Origin: Paulownia fortunei
Lineage: Eukaryota > Streptophyta > Magnoliopsida > Lamiales > Paulowniaceae
Assembly (NCBI GenBank): GCA_019321725.1
Contig: CM033115.1
Location: 11,480,673 to 11,544,672 of the forward strand
Direction of reading: 5' to 3'
Length of the DNA stretch: 64,000 nt
A model generated the notes under the pieces. It searched no databases and was not told the DNA's origin. It saw nothing but the letters and a program-made list of their open reading frames with translations. Below are positions 49,865-62,363 of the stretch, piece after piece (the stretch's first letter is position 1; each line of letters begins with the position of its first letter). The position numbers and the translations under genes were made by a program.

Positions 49865-50560
49865 AGGCATGAATTTCAAGAATTCAAAAAAGAACATTGT
49901 GATTGTTCTCGGGTGTATGGATCTTGACTTTGTACTTAAGATAGAATAATCTCTTGAGCTCACTAATAAAAGTTCCCCTAAGGCTAAAGGGACTATGAAA
50001 AATGGGGTCATTCTAACTACATGAGTCTTATGATTATAAAGTGATTCTAAAAATATTTAGGGGCACTACTACATCTGATGAGGATAATGCTAAGAAGTTA
50101 CTTAAAGACATTAGTTAGAACAAACACCTTTTTTGACTAATCTCATTTCAATAAGGTATAAAGAAAATGGGAACACAAGGGAGTACATTATGGAAATGTC
50201 TAATCTCACTTCCAAACTAAAGGTGCTAAAGTTAGAGCTGCTTGAGGACTTGCTCGTGCATATGGTTTTATTTCTCTTTCTTTACAATATGGTCAATTTA
50301 AAGTGAGTGACAACACCCTAAAGGATAAATGAACTTTTAATGAGTTCATATCTTATTGTGCAAGAAGAATAAAGGTTTGAGCGAGAAAAGGCTAAAAGTG
50401 CTCACTTAGTAACAAACTCTCAGGATAAAAGAAAGTAAGCTACAATTGGGACACCATGATAAAAATTACAAAAGAAATAGGATTATGAATCTACATGTTA
50501 CTTCTGTAAAATGGGTGAACACATAAAGAAGAAATATCCCAAGTACACTAATATGTTTCT
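49865..50560 (+). pseudogene. Copia B gag
   Basis: Broken frames give GCMDLDFVL, LELTNKSSPKAKGTMKNGVI, YKENGNTREYIMEMSNLTSK, then a segment around TLKDKWTFNELISYCVQEE. They end with a degenerate CCHC knuckle YESTCYFCKMGEHIKKKYPK (about 50480-50540). This is the standard plant copia gag arrangement. Confidence 0.75.
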
Positions 50561-51059
50561 CTCTTTGGTTCATTTTGAAGTTAGTTTAGTTTTTCTACCT
50601 AGACAACTTGGTGGGTAGATTTTGGTTCTACTATTCATATAAGTATGTTTATGCAGGGTTGTCTATTGAGCCAGTAGCTAAGTGATGCTGAAATATGCAT
50701 CTATGTGGGCTATGATAAAATAGTTACAATCGAGGCTATATGGATTTTAGGATATCATTAACGCTCGATTATTTTTTGAATTCAAAAGAGACATATAGTA
50801 TCATCATTTAGATAGAGTATGGTTTCTATTTTCACTTTAGATAAATTCACTTATTCTTGTTCATTTGGAAATAGCAAATTTAGCCTCTTTGAAGATTTAA
50901 ATCTTATTGGTACTAGTTCTTTATCGTTGATGATAACCTATAATTTGGATACAATTGCTTTATATAATGAAACATTGCATACCAATTCATATGGTACAAA
51001 ACACATGAAACAAAATGCTTAAGGATGTGGTAAAAAGTATGATTAGTCATTTTTCCTTA

Positions 51060-51450
51060 TCGAAAAATCCATGAGAGAACTACTAAAAGCTGCAACTTAC
51101 ATCATTCATAAGGTTCTAATTAAAGTGGCAGCTAAAACCCCTTATGGACTATGGATATACAAGAATCCTTGTAGTAGGCATTTGCATATTTGGGGTTGTC
51201 CACCTAAGGTAAGGCCTTAAAAGCTAAATAAAAGAAAACTGGACTCTAGATCTTTAAGCTGCCACTTTGTTGGGTACTCTAAATATTCAAGAGATTACAA
51301 GTTTTATGATCCCTTGACTAGGTTATTTTCAGATGGGAAATGCAATTTCTCTTGAGAAAGTTGAATTTGGAAAGAAGATAAGGTTAAAGACATTGTCTTT
51401 GAAGAAGAATTCATTTCTCTTTTATTGTTGATATTGACAATGATTAGGCT
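51060..51450 (+). pseudogene. Copia B integrase C-terminal remnant
   Basis: Reads AATYIIHKVLIKVAAKTPYG, LWIYKNPCSRHLHIWGCPPK and LSCHFVGYSKYSRDYKFYDP. The TPYxLW...HLxxWGCP...CxFVGYxxxSxxYxFY pattern is typical of the C-terminal part of copia integrases. The catalytic core upstream is absent or unreadable. Confidence 0.8.
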
Positions 51451-51689
51451 TTTATTCCTAACATTGTTCAAGATACAAAGAGATCTCTTTAAAATAATGA
51501 AAATTAATTTTTAAAGAGCAAACTCAACAATCTCAAGAGAAAATACAATTATGAAATTCACTCGAAAAAGGAGAATAATGGTTCTGGTTATTATATCATC
51601 TTTCTCCATGAACATGAGGTTAACATAAGAGTGATGAAAAATAATTCAATCAACTTTCATCAAATCAATAAAGTTTCAGTTCTCAAAGG

Positions 51690-52250
51690 TGGATTTATGC
51701 CATGAAAGATAAGATAAAATCCATAAAAGGTAACGATATTTGGGATCTCATCAAATTGCTTAAAGATGATGTGAAATGCATCGGTTGCAAATAGATATTT
51801 AAGACCAACAAAGATTAAAAAAGATAATGTTGAGAGATATAAGGCACGTCTAGTCGTTAAGGATTCACTCAAAAGGAATGCGTTCATTATAAAGAGACTT
51901 TTCTCTTGGTTTAATTGAAAGACTCTTTAGAATCATTTTTGCAATTGTAGCTCATTTTGATTTGGAGTTGATTTACTATTGACAATATCATAAATTTCAT
52001 CAAGTCATTATCTTATTTAGGTTTGAGGTAAATAAGGTTGATGATTGTGTATACCACAAGTTAGTGGGAGTAAATACATCTTTTAAGTGTTATATATTGA
52101 TGACATACTATTATGAACAACGATATAGGCTTATTGCATGAAACCAAGAGATTTCTAACTAAGATCTTTGAAATGAAAAATCTTGGGAAAATCTCTTTTA
52201 TCTTAGGTATACAGATACATCGAGATCACTCTCGAGGTATCATTGGGTTA
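51690..52250 (+). pseudogene. Copia B reverse transcriptase, N-terminal part
   Basis: AMKDKIKSIKGNDIWDLIKL, then VKCIGCK, a stop, and FKTNKD. After many breaks come DDCVYHKLVGVNTSFKCYIL and MKNLGKISFILGIQIHRDHS (52113-52250). The frame is interrupted at GIIGL by solo LTR 3 and continues as SQKNYIEKVLSRFGMKD at 55005. Confidence 0.85.
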
Positions 52251-54999
52251 TATAATAAACGAGCCTCACACTACTCACTTGACCAATATAATTCATGCAT
52301 TATATGTTATTCATAAGTGCTTGCATTGAAACTACATGGCATGATCCGTTTTACCTTATACTCACATTTGATCATTAAACTTCTAGAAAATCTCATATGG
52401 TATTTGTTGTCGATCATTATAATATAAGTAATCAACACTAAATTGAAATAAGAAGAAAATGAGGTTGATCAATATTGGATATCGATGGGATATATAGGTT
52501 ATAATTTTGGAAGTATTAAAGTTGTTATTAATAAGCTTATACAGTTTGATTCGATTTCATCCAAGTATTTCAAAAGTATATATATCGGTAAATTGCATAT
52601 TTGGGATATTGGACATAAGATAATATGATTCAAAGGTGATATTACATTATTTATTTATGTATAATATTATATAATTTTTAATATGGACATTTATTTAAGA
52701 ATCGGATGACAATCGGGTAAGAAATTAAATGAACGGCTAGGAACTTAGCTTATGAATTATCTATCGTATCTTATGTAATTAAAATAGGATGCAATAAAAT
52801 TAATGTATTGTAAGACACATATGATCTAGGCTTGAAATATGGGTGAAAGGTCAGATTTATACCACAGCTTACCACCTCATGCTTGCTACCAAGCTTAAGC
52901 AAGCACCTCAAGTGCCACCTCAAGCTTTCTTTCACTATTAGCCATTTACCCACAACCTCAACCATTTTCAGTCATTTTTAGGGTCCAAACTCATGTAAAA
53001 ATCTTTCTAATCTGGTCCTAATTGATTCCACATGATAGAAAAGGGAAAAGAAAGCAAAAGGAATTAGTAATCACAAGTAGAAGCTGAAACTGGCATAGGT
53101 GAGGTTCATATACAGTTTTGACATCAATTTTTATATTATTTGAGGGTTTTGTGATTTCTTAAGATTCTTGTCTTGTTTATTATGATGTTATAGGTTATTC
53201 ATAGGGTTATTATGCACAAAAGAATAATTTGTGGTTGCAAACACATAGTAGAACCACTAAGGGACAGAATCTGTGTATATGCTGATTTTTAGTTTATTGA
53301 GTTAGAAATATGCACAAAACCATGGGTAAACTCTATATTTATCATCATGAATGTGTTTATATATGAGTTAATATTATGTATTTAGGTTTGGATATCTTAT
53401 TGATTAAAATATGGCATGATAATTAAAAAGATGCTCAAAATTATCTCCATCGAATTTCAGATTCTGTCCTATGTGAAGAGGACTGATTTTACAGAATTAA
53501 ATCCATTAGTTTTGGTAAGAATATGACTTTTTTATATCTTTTTATATGTTATTTAAGTGTGGTGAAAATTTAGGAGTGATTGCATATACTTAAGGGCGCC
53601 AAAACTATTAATGTCATGAAGTGAGCAAAACTGTCATGATAAGAAAAATCTATTTCAGTATGCTGTGAAGGGAGCTGAAGTTGGGAAACTATATCCATGA
53701 ATTTTATCCATTCTATGACATGGTTACATTATTTTTTATGTTATCTAGGTGTGATAAAAATTGGGGAGTGATGAATATGTCTAAAGGTGTCAAAATCATC
53801 ATGCAAATTAATGTGGCAGCAAGAAAATATGAAGTTGTGAATCTGTCCTCTTTGGTTTATTAACATGTTTTAGCATAGATGTGGTGCATTTGATCCCTAA
53901 CATACATCAATTAAGTGAGGTTAGTATACATTTAAGATGTGGAACAAAGGTTCATAGAAGGTTGTATTCGGTTATAGTTTCTAAGTGGTAATGTTGTTTA
54001 GTTAAATTGAGATTCAAGATCTTTATACTACATTAGGTATAATGAACTTGTTAATTAAGGATGGTGATTGATATCTTGTATTTTTACAGATTGTTTCATA
54101 TCTAGGTTTGGGGAGAAATATTTAAGAAACCTAGAAGTAGCACAATCAATCAAAGGTAAGTGAAAATTCATTTGAACTACAATGCATGAGCATAGTATAT
54201 CTTGAAGCATTTATATCTAAGAGTTGATGATATTTAAATTGATTGGATGACAAGTATAGTATGTACCTTAATATTTTTATGTTTCTTGAAACATGCTGAG
54301 AGCAAGATGACTTGCATTTCATATTGAACATACCATTCATGAGCATTTACATGTGCATGCATGACATATGAGTATAGTTGAGGTTCTTGCATGCATGATA
54401 TGATTTGAAACATGATTTTCAGAAAGAAAATATTTTGGTTGGTCATTACTAATGTATCGAGGCATGCGAGGTGTGCTTATGTGATATTTTGGGGCGTCAC
54501 GAGAGTTACTTCTCGAAGGATCATAGGGGTTGACAGGGGATGTACCTCTGGTAGTCATGAGATAATGGACCATTTGATTTGCCCTTATTGACTCCGTCGG
54601 TGGGAAGACTTCTGGAGGATCACAGGGGAAGATAGGGGGTGAACTTCTGTGATCCCAAGAGATGACTCTTGGACTGAGTCAATTTATTTATGACCATGTG
54701 ATTATTGATATTGTTTAGAGCTCTATCTGGTGCATAGTAGGTAGACCAAGGGCCTAGTGATGGAAAATGATTTTGAATGAACTATTTTTGTTTAGGAGCT
54801 TGCATTCTTGGCATGATTTCATAGAGATGCATCGCATTTATGTTAGATTATCTCTTCAACATGCATGATTTTCACTTACTGAGCGTTAGCTCATATAGTT
54901 CATGCATTGTAGGTAAGCATGGTGATAGATATATATGCACAAATTATGTTGCACAGGTTGTTTATATATATATATACATATTTTTGGGAGGTTGTGACA
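52251..54999 (+). mobile_element. Solo LTR 3, inserted in copia B reverse transcriptase
   Basis: Starts TATAATAAACGAGCCTCACA (decayed TGTAATACCCGAG) and ends GGGAGGTTGTGACA, 2749 bp, with the perfect TSD GGTTA (52246-52250 and 55000-55004). It belongs to the same family as solo LTRs 1 and 2: it shares the start, the TTACTGAGCGTTAGCTCATA block (about 54877) and the ends. No internal genes are present. Confidence 0.9.
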
Positions 55000-55004
55000 G
55001 GTTA

Positions 55005-55810
55005 TCACAAAAGAACTATATTGAAAAGGTTCTTAGTAGATTTGGAATGAAAGATTGCACACTGGGAGATACTCCTATTACTAAGGGAGAAAAGTTTAGT
55101 CATAATCAGTACCCCAAGAATGAGGTTAAAGTAAAAAAAATACAAAAGTTTCCTTATGCTCAGCTGTAGGAAGTCTTTTGTATGTTCAAGTATGTACACA
55201 TCCAGATATAACGTGCATAATAGGAATATTAGGAAGATATTTAAATAACCCTGGAATGGATCATTGAGAAGTAGTCAAAAGGATTTTATAGTGTTTACAA
55301 AGAATAAAGATTATATACTCACTTATCAAAAATCAAATTCAGTATTCTGATTTTGATTTTATTGAATGTCTATATGGTTAGAGATCCACTTTGGGCTATA
55401 CTTAATTGCTAGTTGGAATAGCTATTTTTAGGAAGAATGCTAAGCAAATACTTATAGCTTATTCCACTATGGCAGCTAAATTCATAGTCTGTTATAAGGC
55501 ATCTGATCTTGGGATATGGCTACGAAATTTTATCATTAGGCTGTGTTTTATGGATATCATTAAAATAATACCAAAAATATATAGTGATAATAAATTGACC
55601 TTGTCATATTCCAATAACAATAGAAGCTCTCTGATGCTGAGGTACATAGACATCAAGTTTCTTGTTGTTAAATAAAGAAAGAATTCAAAGTAATCAAATG
55701 TCTATAAAACATATTCGAACAAACTCTATGATTGCGGATCTGCTCACCAAGGGTTTACCAACCAATGTGTTTCATGAACACACTGCTCATAGGGTGTTGT
55801 ATTCTTTGAT
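55005..55810 (+). pseudogene. Copia B reverse transcriptase C-terminal part and RNase H
   Basis: Reads SQKNYIEKVLSRFGMKDCTL, TPITKGEKFSHNQYPKNEVK and, after a frameshift, VGSLLYVQVCTHPDITCIIG. RNase H remains include AYSTMAAKFIVCYKASDLGI, WLRNFIIRL and the C-terminal ADLLTKGLP-like end near 55740-55790. Several stops are present. Confidence 0.85.
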
Positions 55811-56233
55811 GATGTGAATTTTAGTGGGAGTTTGTATTTTCATGTTCATTTGGTTTAGACACATTTAAGATTTATTTTCTGCAAAATAAATTATATAGTT
55901 TATTTTGAGACTCTAAATCCTTTGCGGTTTTGCATGATCTTATAAGGAATAAAGTAGGATCAGTTGGAAATAGGCTTGTTTAAGATCACATTGTATGTAA
56001 TTTCCATGCTACACATCCATACTTGATCTATGTTATTGAATATATTGGTGCCATGACCATTGATAGGTCCAATTATAAATAAATATAACGAAGCTCACTT
56101 TGATCCCATGTTGATATAAGAGATAGACCAAATTTTAAAAAGGAGATATTTCAAAGATAAATAACATTTTGTGCACGCTCTAGAGTTTATAATATAATTA
56201 TTTTTGATATCATATGTAGCCCAAGTGGAAGAT

Positions 56234-56708
56234 TATTGGATAATTTCTCAAAAGTGAGCTTACATATTTAAATAACAATTATATTATAAGTTATCTAATT
56301 TAATATAGTCAAATAAGTAATCTATCAGTGGGACTCTAGAAATATCAGTTAGGTATGGATTTTGCAATGTGTGGAGACCCAATACTAGTCAAATTAGGAT
56401 TGATGAACTTCTTTTGACCTAGTATATAAGGAACATTATAGGGTAATGGTCCCCAAGTCAAATCAATCATTTTGCTCTTCTCCACTATCCCCATTTTAGA
56501 GACAGATCCCACAGAGCACATAAGGAGATTTAATTGTGGAAGACACTAACCCAGTATGAATTTATGTACTATCCAATATGGATTCACGTATGCGTCTATA
56601 TAGATTTTAGGTACGTTTCAATTTAATTATTCAATTTGTTTCTTAATAATTCTACATGATTATCCTGAGTTATATGATTGCTAACCATATTTCTATTAAA
56701 GTCTAACA
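56234..56708 (+). mobile_element. 3' LTR of copia B
   Basis: Preceded by the purine-rich tract CCCAAGTGGAAGAT (56220-56233). It starts TATTGGATAATTTCTCAAAA and ends TATTAAAGTCTAACA, 475 bp, followed by the TSD TTAAC. Confidence 0.9.
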
Positions 56709-56713
56709 TTAAC

Positions 56714-58290
56714 TTCTATTTATGAGAATTTGGGATGCAATTGATTATTTTTTGAATAGTAATCTAAATATAAATATCAGATACGGAAATTTGTAGTTGC
56801 TTTAGTTTTAATTAGTTGATTTTTATTTTTGAGTTCAGATAACAATTTTGAAATTTTAGTATGCTCCCAAATGTTTTTTGAACAAGGATAAAAGTAAAAA
56901 ATAAATTTACTTTCTTACTTGGAGAGAGTAATGTGTATATTTTCGTAGTTTTAGGAGACAAAGTTGTTATGTTTACATAGGTGATGTAGCAAAGTAAAAT
57001 ATACAGTATTATTATTTGGGGTAGTTGGCAGGAGTAAGGCTTGGTGGGGGTAGGGTAGGGGGAAACTATGGGTTGTAAGGTTTGAGGGTGTTGGCGTTGG
57101 CTGGTGGGTAGGCATTGGTTGGCGAGATTAAGGGACGAGTGGGGTGGTGGGGTGAGGGTTAGGGAGGTGTACTTGATAGAGGATCCGACTGGTTGTGGGT
57201 TGGGTGAAGAAAAAGGAAGAAGAAGAAAACAAAAACAAATTAAAAGAAAAAGGAAATAAAGTAATAACTTGGATTTTTATTTGATTTGTACAGAAAGAAA
57301 TTTTATTTTTAATTTTTTTCTTTTTATTTTTTTATTTGTTTGATTATATTTTTGAAACTATTTAAGTTACTTTCATTTCCTTATTAATAATTAATTGATT
57401 AGCTAAAAGTTCATCTATTAAATAAAATATATTAAATAAAAAATTTCATTAAATGGATATTGGTTAAAAATGAGAAAAATACTAAATTGGTCAAAAAATA
57501 AGTTTAATAATTAACTATTTCTTTCATGTGAGAAAATTATAATTAAGTATTTCTTTCATATAAGAAATTATAACTAAGTATTTCTTTCATATGAGAAAAT
57601 TATAACTAAGTATTTCTTTCTATGAGAAAATTATTACTAAGTATTTCTTTCGTATGAGAAAATTATAATTTGGAACTATTTCAAATGAAAGAAATTAGAT
57701 AAATTGATTAAAAATATAAAATCTTAACAATTTGTTAAAAAAATGAGACAAGAAATTAATCCCTTGTTCATATGTGATTTGAACAATTATAACTTCTTTA
57801 TTTGAATATTTGAATTATTTTCAAAAAACTATAAAAGAGTTAAAAGAACTAATATTTCAAATTCTACTTACATTATTAAAATAGTAACATAAATAAGAAG
57901 AAAAATTCTAAATTACTAAACAAACATACTTGTAATTTCAATTTTGGTGAAAGTATTATATTTAAGCCCTTGAGTTATTTTGTAATATCAAATACAACCC
58001 TCTCACATGGAATGATATTTTCGTCTAAAAGAATTGATCAAACAATGACCAAAAAGATCGAGAAAAGCTTTTCATGATGACATTAGCCTTTTTGGGGCCA
58101 GGATTTGTAAGAGGGGGAATTTGTAATGATAACATTCTTTAACAAGAGGTATCAATGTAATTAAGAAAATTAGGGGATTTTTTGGATAATTTGATTAGAT
58201 CTCCAAGGGTATCTACATAAATATCATTTTCTAGTGTTTTTATGTGTGTGTGTGTGTGTGTATTGTTGATACTACTATTTTCCTTGCTCA
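56714..58290. other. Non-coding stretch with G-rich block and minisatellite
   Basis: No gene is supported. It contains a G-rich block on the plus strand (about 57015-57175) with many GGG/GGGG runs. It also has the minisatellite at 57515-57670 and a (TG)n run (58238-58261). A stretch at 57950-58230 resembles an inserted repeat but has no clear ends. Confidence 0.6.
57515..57670. repeat. Minisatellite, unit about 35 bp
   Basis: Four to five copies of TATTTCTTTCATATGAGAAA followed by ATTATAACTAAG, head to tail. The copies differ by one to a few bases and small length changes. Confidence 0.9.
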
Positions 58291-58299
58291 AACACATAA

Positions 58300-58700
58300 T
58301 ATGTCTGCAAGTACAACTTTATTAACAAAAGAATGCGAGGTAGAAAGGCCAATCTCGGTTCACTAAGGCAAATCTTGCTTATGCAGCCACATTCCTAGTT
58401 TGTCTCACACTTCTCAAATTACATCCATGAATTCCGCCAATAATTTGTTTAATATGGCCAACAGGTGAGAAGTCCCCTTATGAGGACTTAGGTTTAGTAA
58501 CAATCTCCTCACAATCATCCTTAAGCTCAACTTTAGTCAACCCATATACTTGAATGATATTCTCTGCCATCTTTGTTGCAAGTGCCCTAGTTTTAACAAG
58601 AGTTTGTATAGGAAAAGGGTACTATATGGTTAGTAGTTGGCCAATCACGATTATCTTTGCCAAATGCTCAAGTAATGCTCTCTTGCAAGCTTGACAGTTG
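58300..58700 (-). pseudogene. RNase H-like (RVT_3) domain fragment
   Basis: The minus-strand reading is KTRALATKMAENIIQVYGLT, then KVELKDDCEEIV, DFSPVGHI, IIGGIHGCNLRSVRQTRNVA and ARFALVNRDWPF. The order xxEALALxxA...LxxxGLxxVExxSDCxxIV...VxRxxNxVAHxLARFAL is that of the plant RVT_3 RNase H-like domain found in LINE remnants and many host paralogues. The first catalytic acidic region is not visible, a stop breaks the middle, and the HxLA part is degraded. The left end of the chromovirus LTR lies immediately upstream on this strand. Confidence 0.6.
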
Positions 58701-58707
58701 CGTAATT

Positions 58708-59154
58708 GTTAGGACAATAACATAAAAAATGTCAAACTAATGGAATGATTGTCGAGGCACACAAAATTGAGAATGAAATCTCATTTTGTTGATAAATGAA
58801 AGCAGAATACAATAGCTTGTGTACAACAATTATTAGAGCAAGGGATAACTCCAGTACAATTCTGTAGCAACTAGTTTCAATTAATTTCCCTTATAATAGG
58901 CTTAAAACAAAAAAACACTTGTTACATCATAATATCATGAAAAGTTAAGGAAAGCAACTAATTATTGCACAACTTATTACAATGAAAGGATACGAAATAG
59001 GATAAAAGTCTTTGATCTATAAACTCTAGATTATATGCAGTGAAGTCCAATGTCCATCAATAAAAATTGGCGTGGGATGGCCCGTTAGGGCGGCCTAATG
59101 GCCTTGTGAAATGTTAAAGGGGCTTAGTGGGGAAACAACCCTTGACATTCTACA
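58708..59154 (-). mobile_element. Putative 3' LTR of the chromovirus
   Basis: Minus strand starts TGTAGAATGTCAAGGGTTGT just after the coding end and finishes GTTATTGTCCTAACA, about 447 bp with TG...CA ends. There is no second LTR in the window to confirm it. Confidence 0.6.
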
Positions 59155-59159
59155 CCACC

Positions 59160-60061
59160 TCAAATGGAAACATCATCGACGCTACTGAAGCAGATATGCT
59201 TCAATCAAAGATTTGAATTCTCATCGCTATTGCATCCTTTCCATTTCAAAAAGTACTCACCCTGGGGTATCATTGTTGTTTTTGTGACTTACAGTTTAAC
59301 AATAGCTTCAGCCATCCTTTTTTCATCTTCTTTAATTCTAACTGCAGATGGGTTTATCGGTTGCGAGAGGCATCCTTCTAATTTGTATGATATTGTTTAA
59401 GTTGACTGACACGAAGGACGTTATGGATCTTCTACCATAAAAGCAACTCCACTTTGTAGGCTATCTTCCCAATACATTTAGTGATAGGTGATAGTCTAAT
59501 GAATTTCTACATCAAGTGAGGATCTCTCCACTTTTATGACTTAGAAAGCCTTAGGTTAGGAACATTCATCATTACACATTACCCACTTAGAATTCAAAGA
59601 AAGTGGTGATTGTGGTCTTTGTGTTTCTTCATTCGCTTTTGAGCTTTCTCTAACTAATTTTGAAATATTTCAATGTTTTCTTCCATTCCTGTGAGAAACT
59701 CCAAGCAAGAGGAGATCACACATTCTATAAGAAGTCAATAGTGTGAGGGAGTATTAGTTGCTGCTGGTAATAATCTCAAAAGCACTTTTGTTTATAGAAG
59801 AGCTCTTTTGAGCATTAAAGCACAACTGAGCAACATTTAAAAGCTTTAGCCAATCCTTTTGAGTATCACACACAAAGTGTCAAAGATATTCCTCCAATAT
59901 AGAATTAAAGCACTTTGTCTAACCATCAAATTGATGGATGCTAGCTCAAGCTCATGTTCAATTTGGACTTAAGGAGACTGAAGATCTCGATCCAAAAGAC
60001 GCTAGTAAATCAAGAGTCCTGATCATTGATGACGTCATTCGACAGTCTGCGATATTTAACA
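59160..60061 (-). pseudogene. Chromovirus integrase C-terminal part and chromodomain
   Basis: Minus-strand reading starts KYRRLSNDVINDQDS (family ISDRDSRF), then FTSVFW, LNMSLS followed by a degraded YHPQxDGQTE, then LAKAFKCCSVVL in place of the usual LxxAQFCFN, KSAFEII-like text and LPHTI. Near the end VLRVSQLKQYH leads into the chromodomain GEYFLKWKGCNSDENS (family EYLVKWKGxxxxExTWE). Frameshifts are frequent. Confidence 0.8.
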
Positions 60062-60066
60062 ATATG

Positions 60067-62358
60067 TGTAATACCCAATTCTCAATTCTCTCCTACATAG
60101 CCAATAATAAGCATTTTGCATCAATATGTATCTAATTAATACACATTATCAAATTATGGCATACAAATAGCATGATTGCACGAACATGAATAATTGTTAT
60201 TATATGCTCCAGTTATGTTTTAACATGCATTAGTACATGAAATATGATATCAAACCTTTAGTTCTTGATTTAATACATTTCTTAAGTGCATTTTTGCAGT
60301 AAAGAATTCGATATCTTGGTTAAAGAAGATTGATGTGTTGAACGGCCATGAAATGAATTATTTGTATTGTTCCATACCCATTACATTCTAAAGTGATTAT
60401 TTGCCTAAATATTTGATTAAAATATGTTACATTTGGCTAAAAACTAAAAGTATGCAAAATGGTGCAATTTGATTGGTTGGTTGACTAGGTTGTATAGAAT
60501 CATTCTAAACCACATTGCACTTGATTATAATACCAAAGCATCATTTTTTGTCATCGCCCTAGCCCATAAATATGTCATTTGGCATGAGAAGACACCAAGC
60601 ATGATGCAACCAATCATAGCCCTCCACTTACCTCTCTTTAAAAGGTCAAAAAAATTATTTTCATCCATATTTCTTGTGGAAGCACCTCAAAAATGACCAA
60701 ACCTTATTCTCCTAAGTTTCTTCTAAATTTGTTCACTCTCTTACTCAAAAAAATTGAATTCAATTCATAGGAATCCATAGAACACAACTAGAACATGTTT
60801 TTACCCTTTTTAAGCTTGAAAACCATTAATTTTGAAGCATAATTCCAACTTAATCAATGTATATTCTTTTTCAATGTTTCTTATGATGAATTTGTAGTAT
60901 CTTGGATGGTTACATGTTTCAGTATATTTTTGTATGATTGTAAACTTAAGTAGGTTACACTTAAAGCCAAAACCAAGCTAATTAAGCTAGTTTTTAGCAA
61001 AATTAATAATCTTGCGAAATATGCTTAATTTACTTATTTATATTGATTTTATAATACTTATATTATATTTGAAAGTACCTACAAATGATTGTGAATAGTT
61101 AAAATTAGGTTTCTTAATTGAAAGTAAGAATCAATTTAAGTTAGTACCGAGTTTAAGTCATGTTAATTTGGATTGTGTGCATATTTTAGCGGCGGCCCTA
61201 ATATTCATGTTTTAATTATTAGTGATTTAGTAGCTGTCCTAATATTTAATGTCTTTAATTAGTAGTAAAATATGGAGTATGCATTATTTTTAAGGTCATG
61301 TAATTAATGTGGAATTGTTTACAAAGGATTGAAAAAGTGTATATGATTTTAATTAGAATAGATTATGTGATTTATAAAAAGGATATTAAATGGTACATGA
61401 TTTGATTATGTTAGGCCTTTAACACATCCTATCTTCCAAAGAGATTGACCTTTTCACTTAGCACAAAGTGGATTTGAGGTAAGTTGAAACTTTCATTTGT
61501 TGTATTACAAGAATAATATAATGTTGTTCATATTTTAATGTGATTGTCATTATTTGTTAAATGATGTAATGTTTGATGCATTTATGGTTCATGAAGCATG
61601 ATACTATTAAGAATATAATGAGGTTTTTGAAAAGGAAGTATGGTACTTGATTGATTGTCGGGTAGACAAAGGACCGGCGAACCCAACAAATGGTGGTAAA
61701 TACTTGAGGTTGAAAAATTGGTATAGGCAAGCCACAATTAATTAGATAGAATACGACTAATACCTGAGGTTAAAAAACCAAGTATGAAAATCCCGTATTA
61801 TTTCTCTCATTGGTCAATCATTATGAATAGGTTCCAAAAACCACAGTCTATCGCTATTAGTTAGGTACCATACTTCAAGGGCCCTAAAAAATGATTTATG
61901 AATGAAAATTATTAAATTGAATAATGCATTTAATGATTTATGAGATGTGTAAGTATGTTATTTGTTATTGCATCAGTTTCACCTTACTGAGCCTTTAGCT
62001 CATTAGATTCATGTGATGCAAGTAAAAATGTACAGGTTTAGAGGTTGACTGAGTCTCTAGAGTGGCCGGATAGAGATTTGTTCATATGCTATGTTTCGAA
62101 CTATTTTGTAGTTTATTTTGAAAACTCTATTTTGTTTTTAAATAAGCCGCTCTGTTATTGATTTGTAAACAGATATACTTAGTTTTTATTTATGTTTATG
62201 TATATGGTGTGTTTAAAATAATTCAAGTTCTTTCTCTTATTGCTAAAAATAGGAACTTTTATTAAAACCATAACCCTAGTATTGATGAAAAGTTAATATT
62301 TCTTGACTTAACTGTATCAGCTTGTTAAAGGTTTGCAGTTAGGTTAAGGGGTATTATA
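60067..62358 (+). mobile_element. Solo LTR 4, inserted in the chromovirus integrase
   Basis: TGTAATACCCAATTCTCAAT at the start and AGGGGTATTATA at the end, 2292 bp, flanked by the perfect TSD ATATG (60062-60066 and 62359-62363). It shares the TTACTGAGCCTTTAGCTCAT block (about 61985) and the TGTAATACCC start with solo LTRs 1-3 but is otherwise different, so it is a related but separate family. No internal genes are seen. Confidence 0.88.
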
Positions 62359-62363
62359 ATATG

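Larger units (their letters stand above)
47711..56708 (+). mobile_element. Ty1/copia retrotransposon B
   Basis: Two LTRs of 475 bp each (47711-48185 and 56234-56708) are flanked by the perfect TSD TTAAC (47706-47710 and 56709-56713). The element contains a PBS, a long leader with repeats, degraded gag, integrase remnants, RT and RNase H. It is split by solo LTR 3 (52251-54999). Without it the element is about 6.2 kb. A large part of protease and integrase is missing or unreadable between about 50700 and 51060. Confidence 0.9.

Noticed and set aside
57515..57670. CRISPR-like regular repeats
   Set aside because: Units are head to tail with no unique spacers, in plant DNA with no cas genes, so this is a minisatellite.
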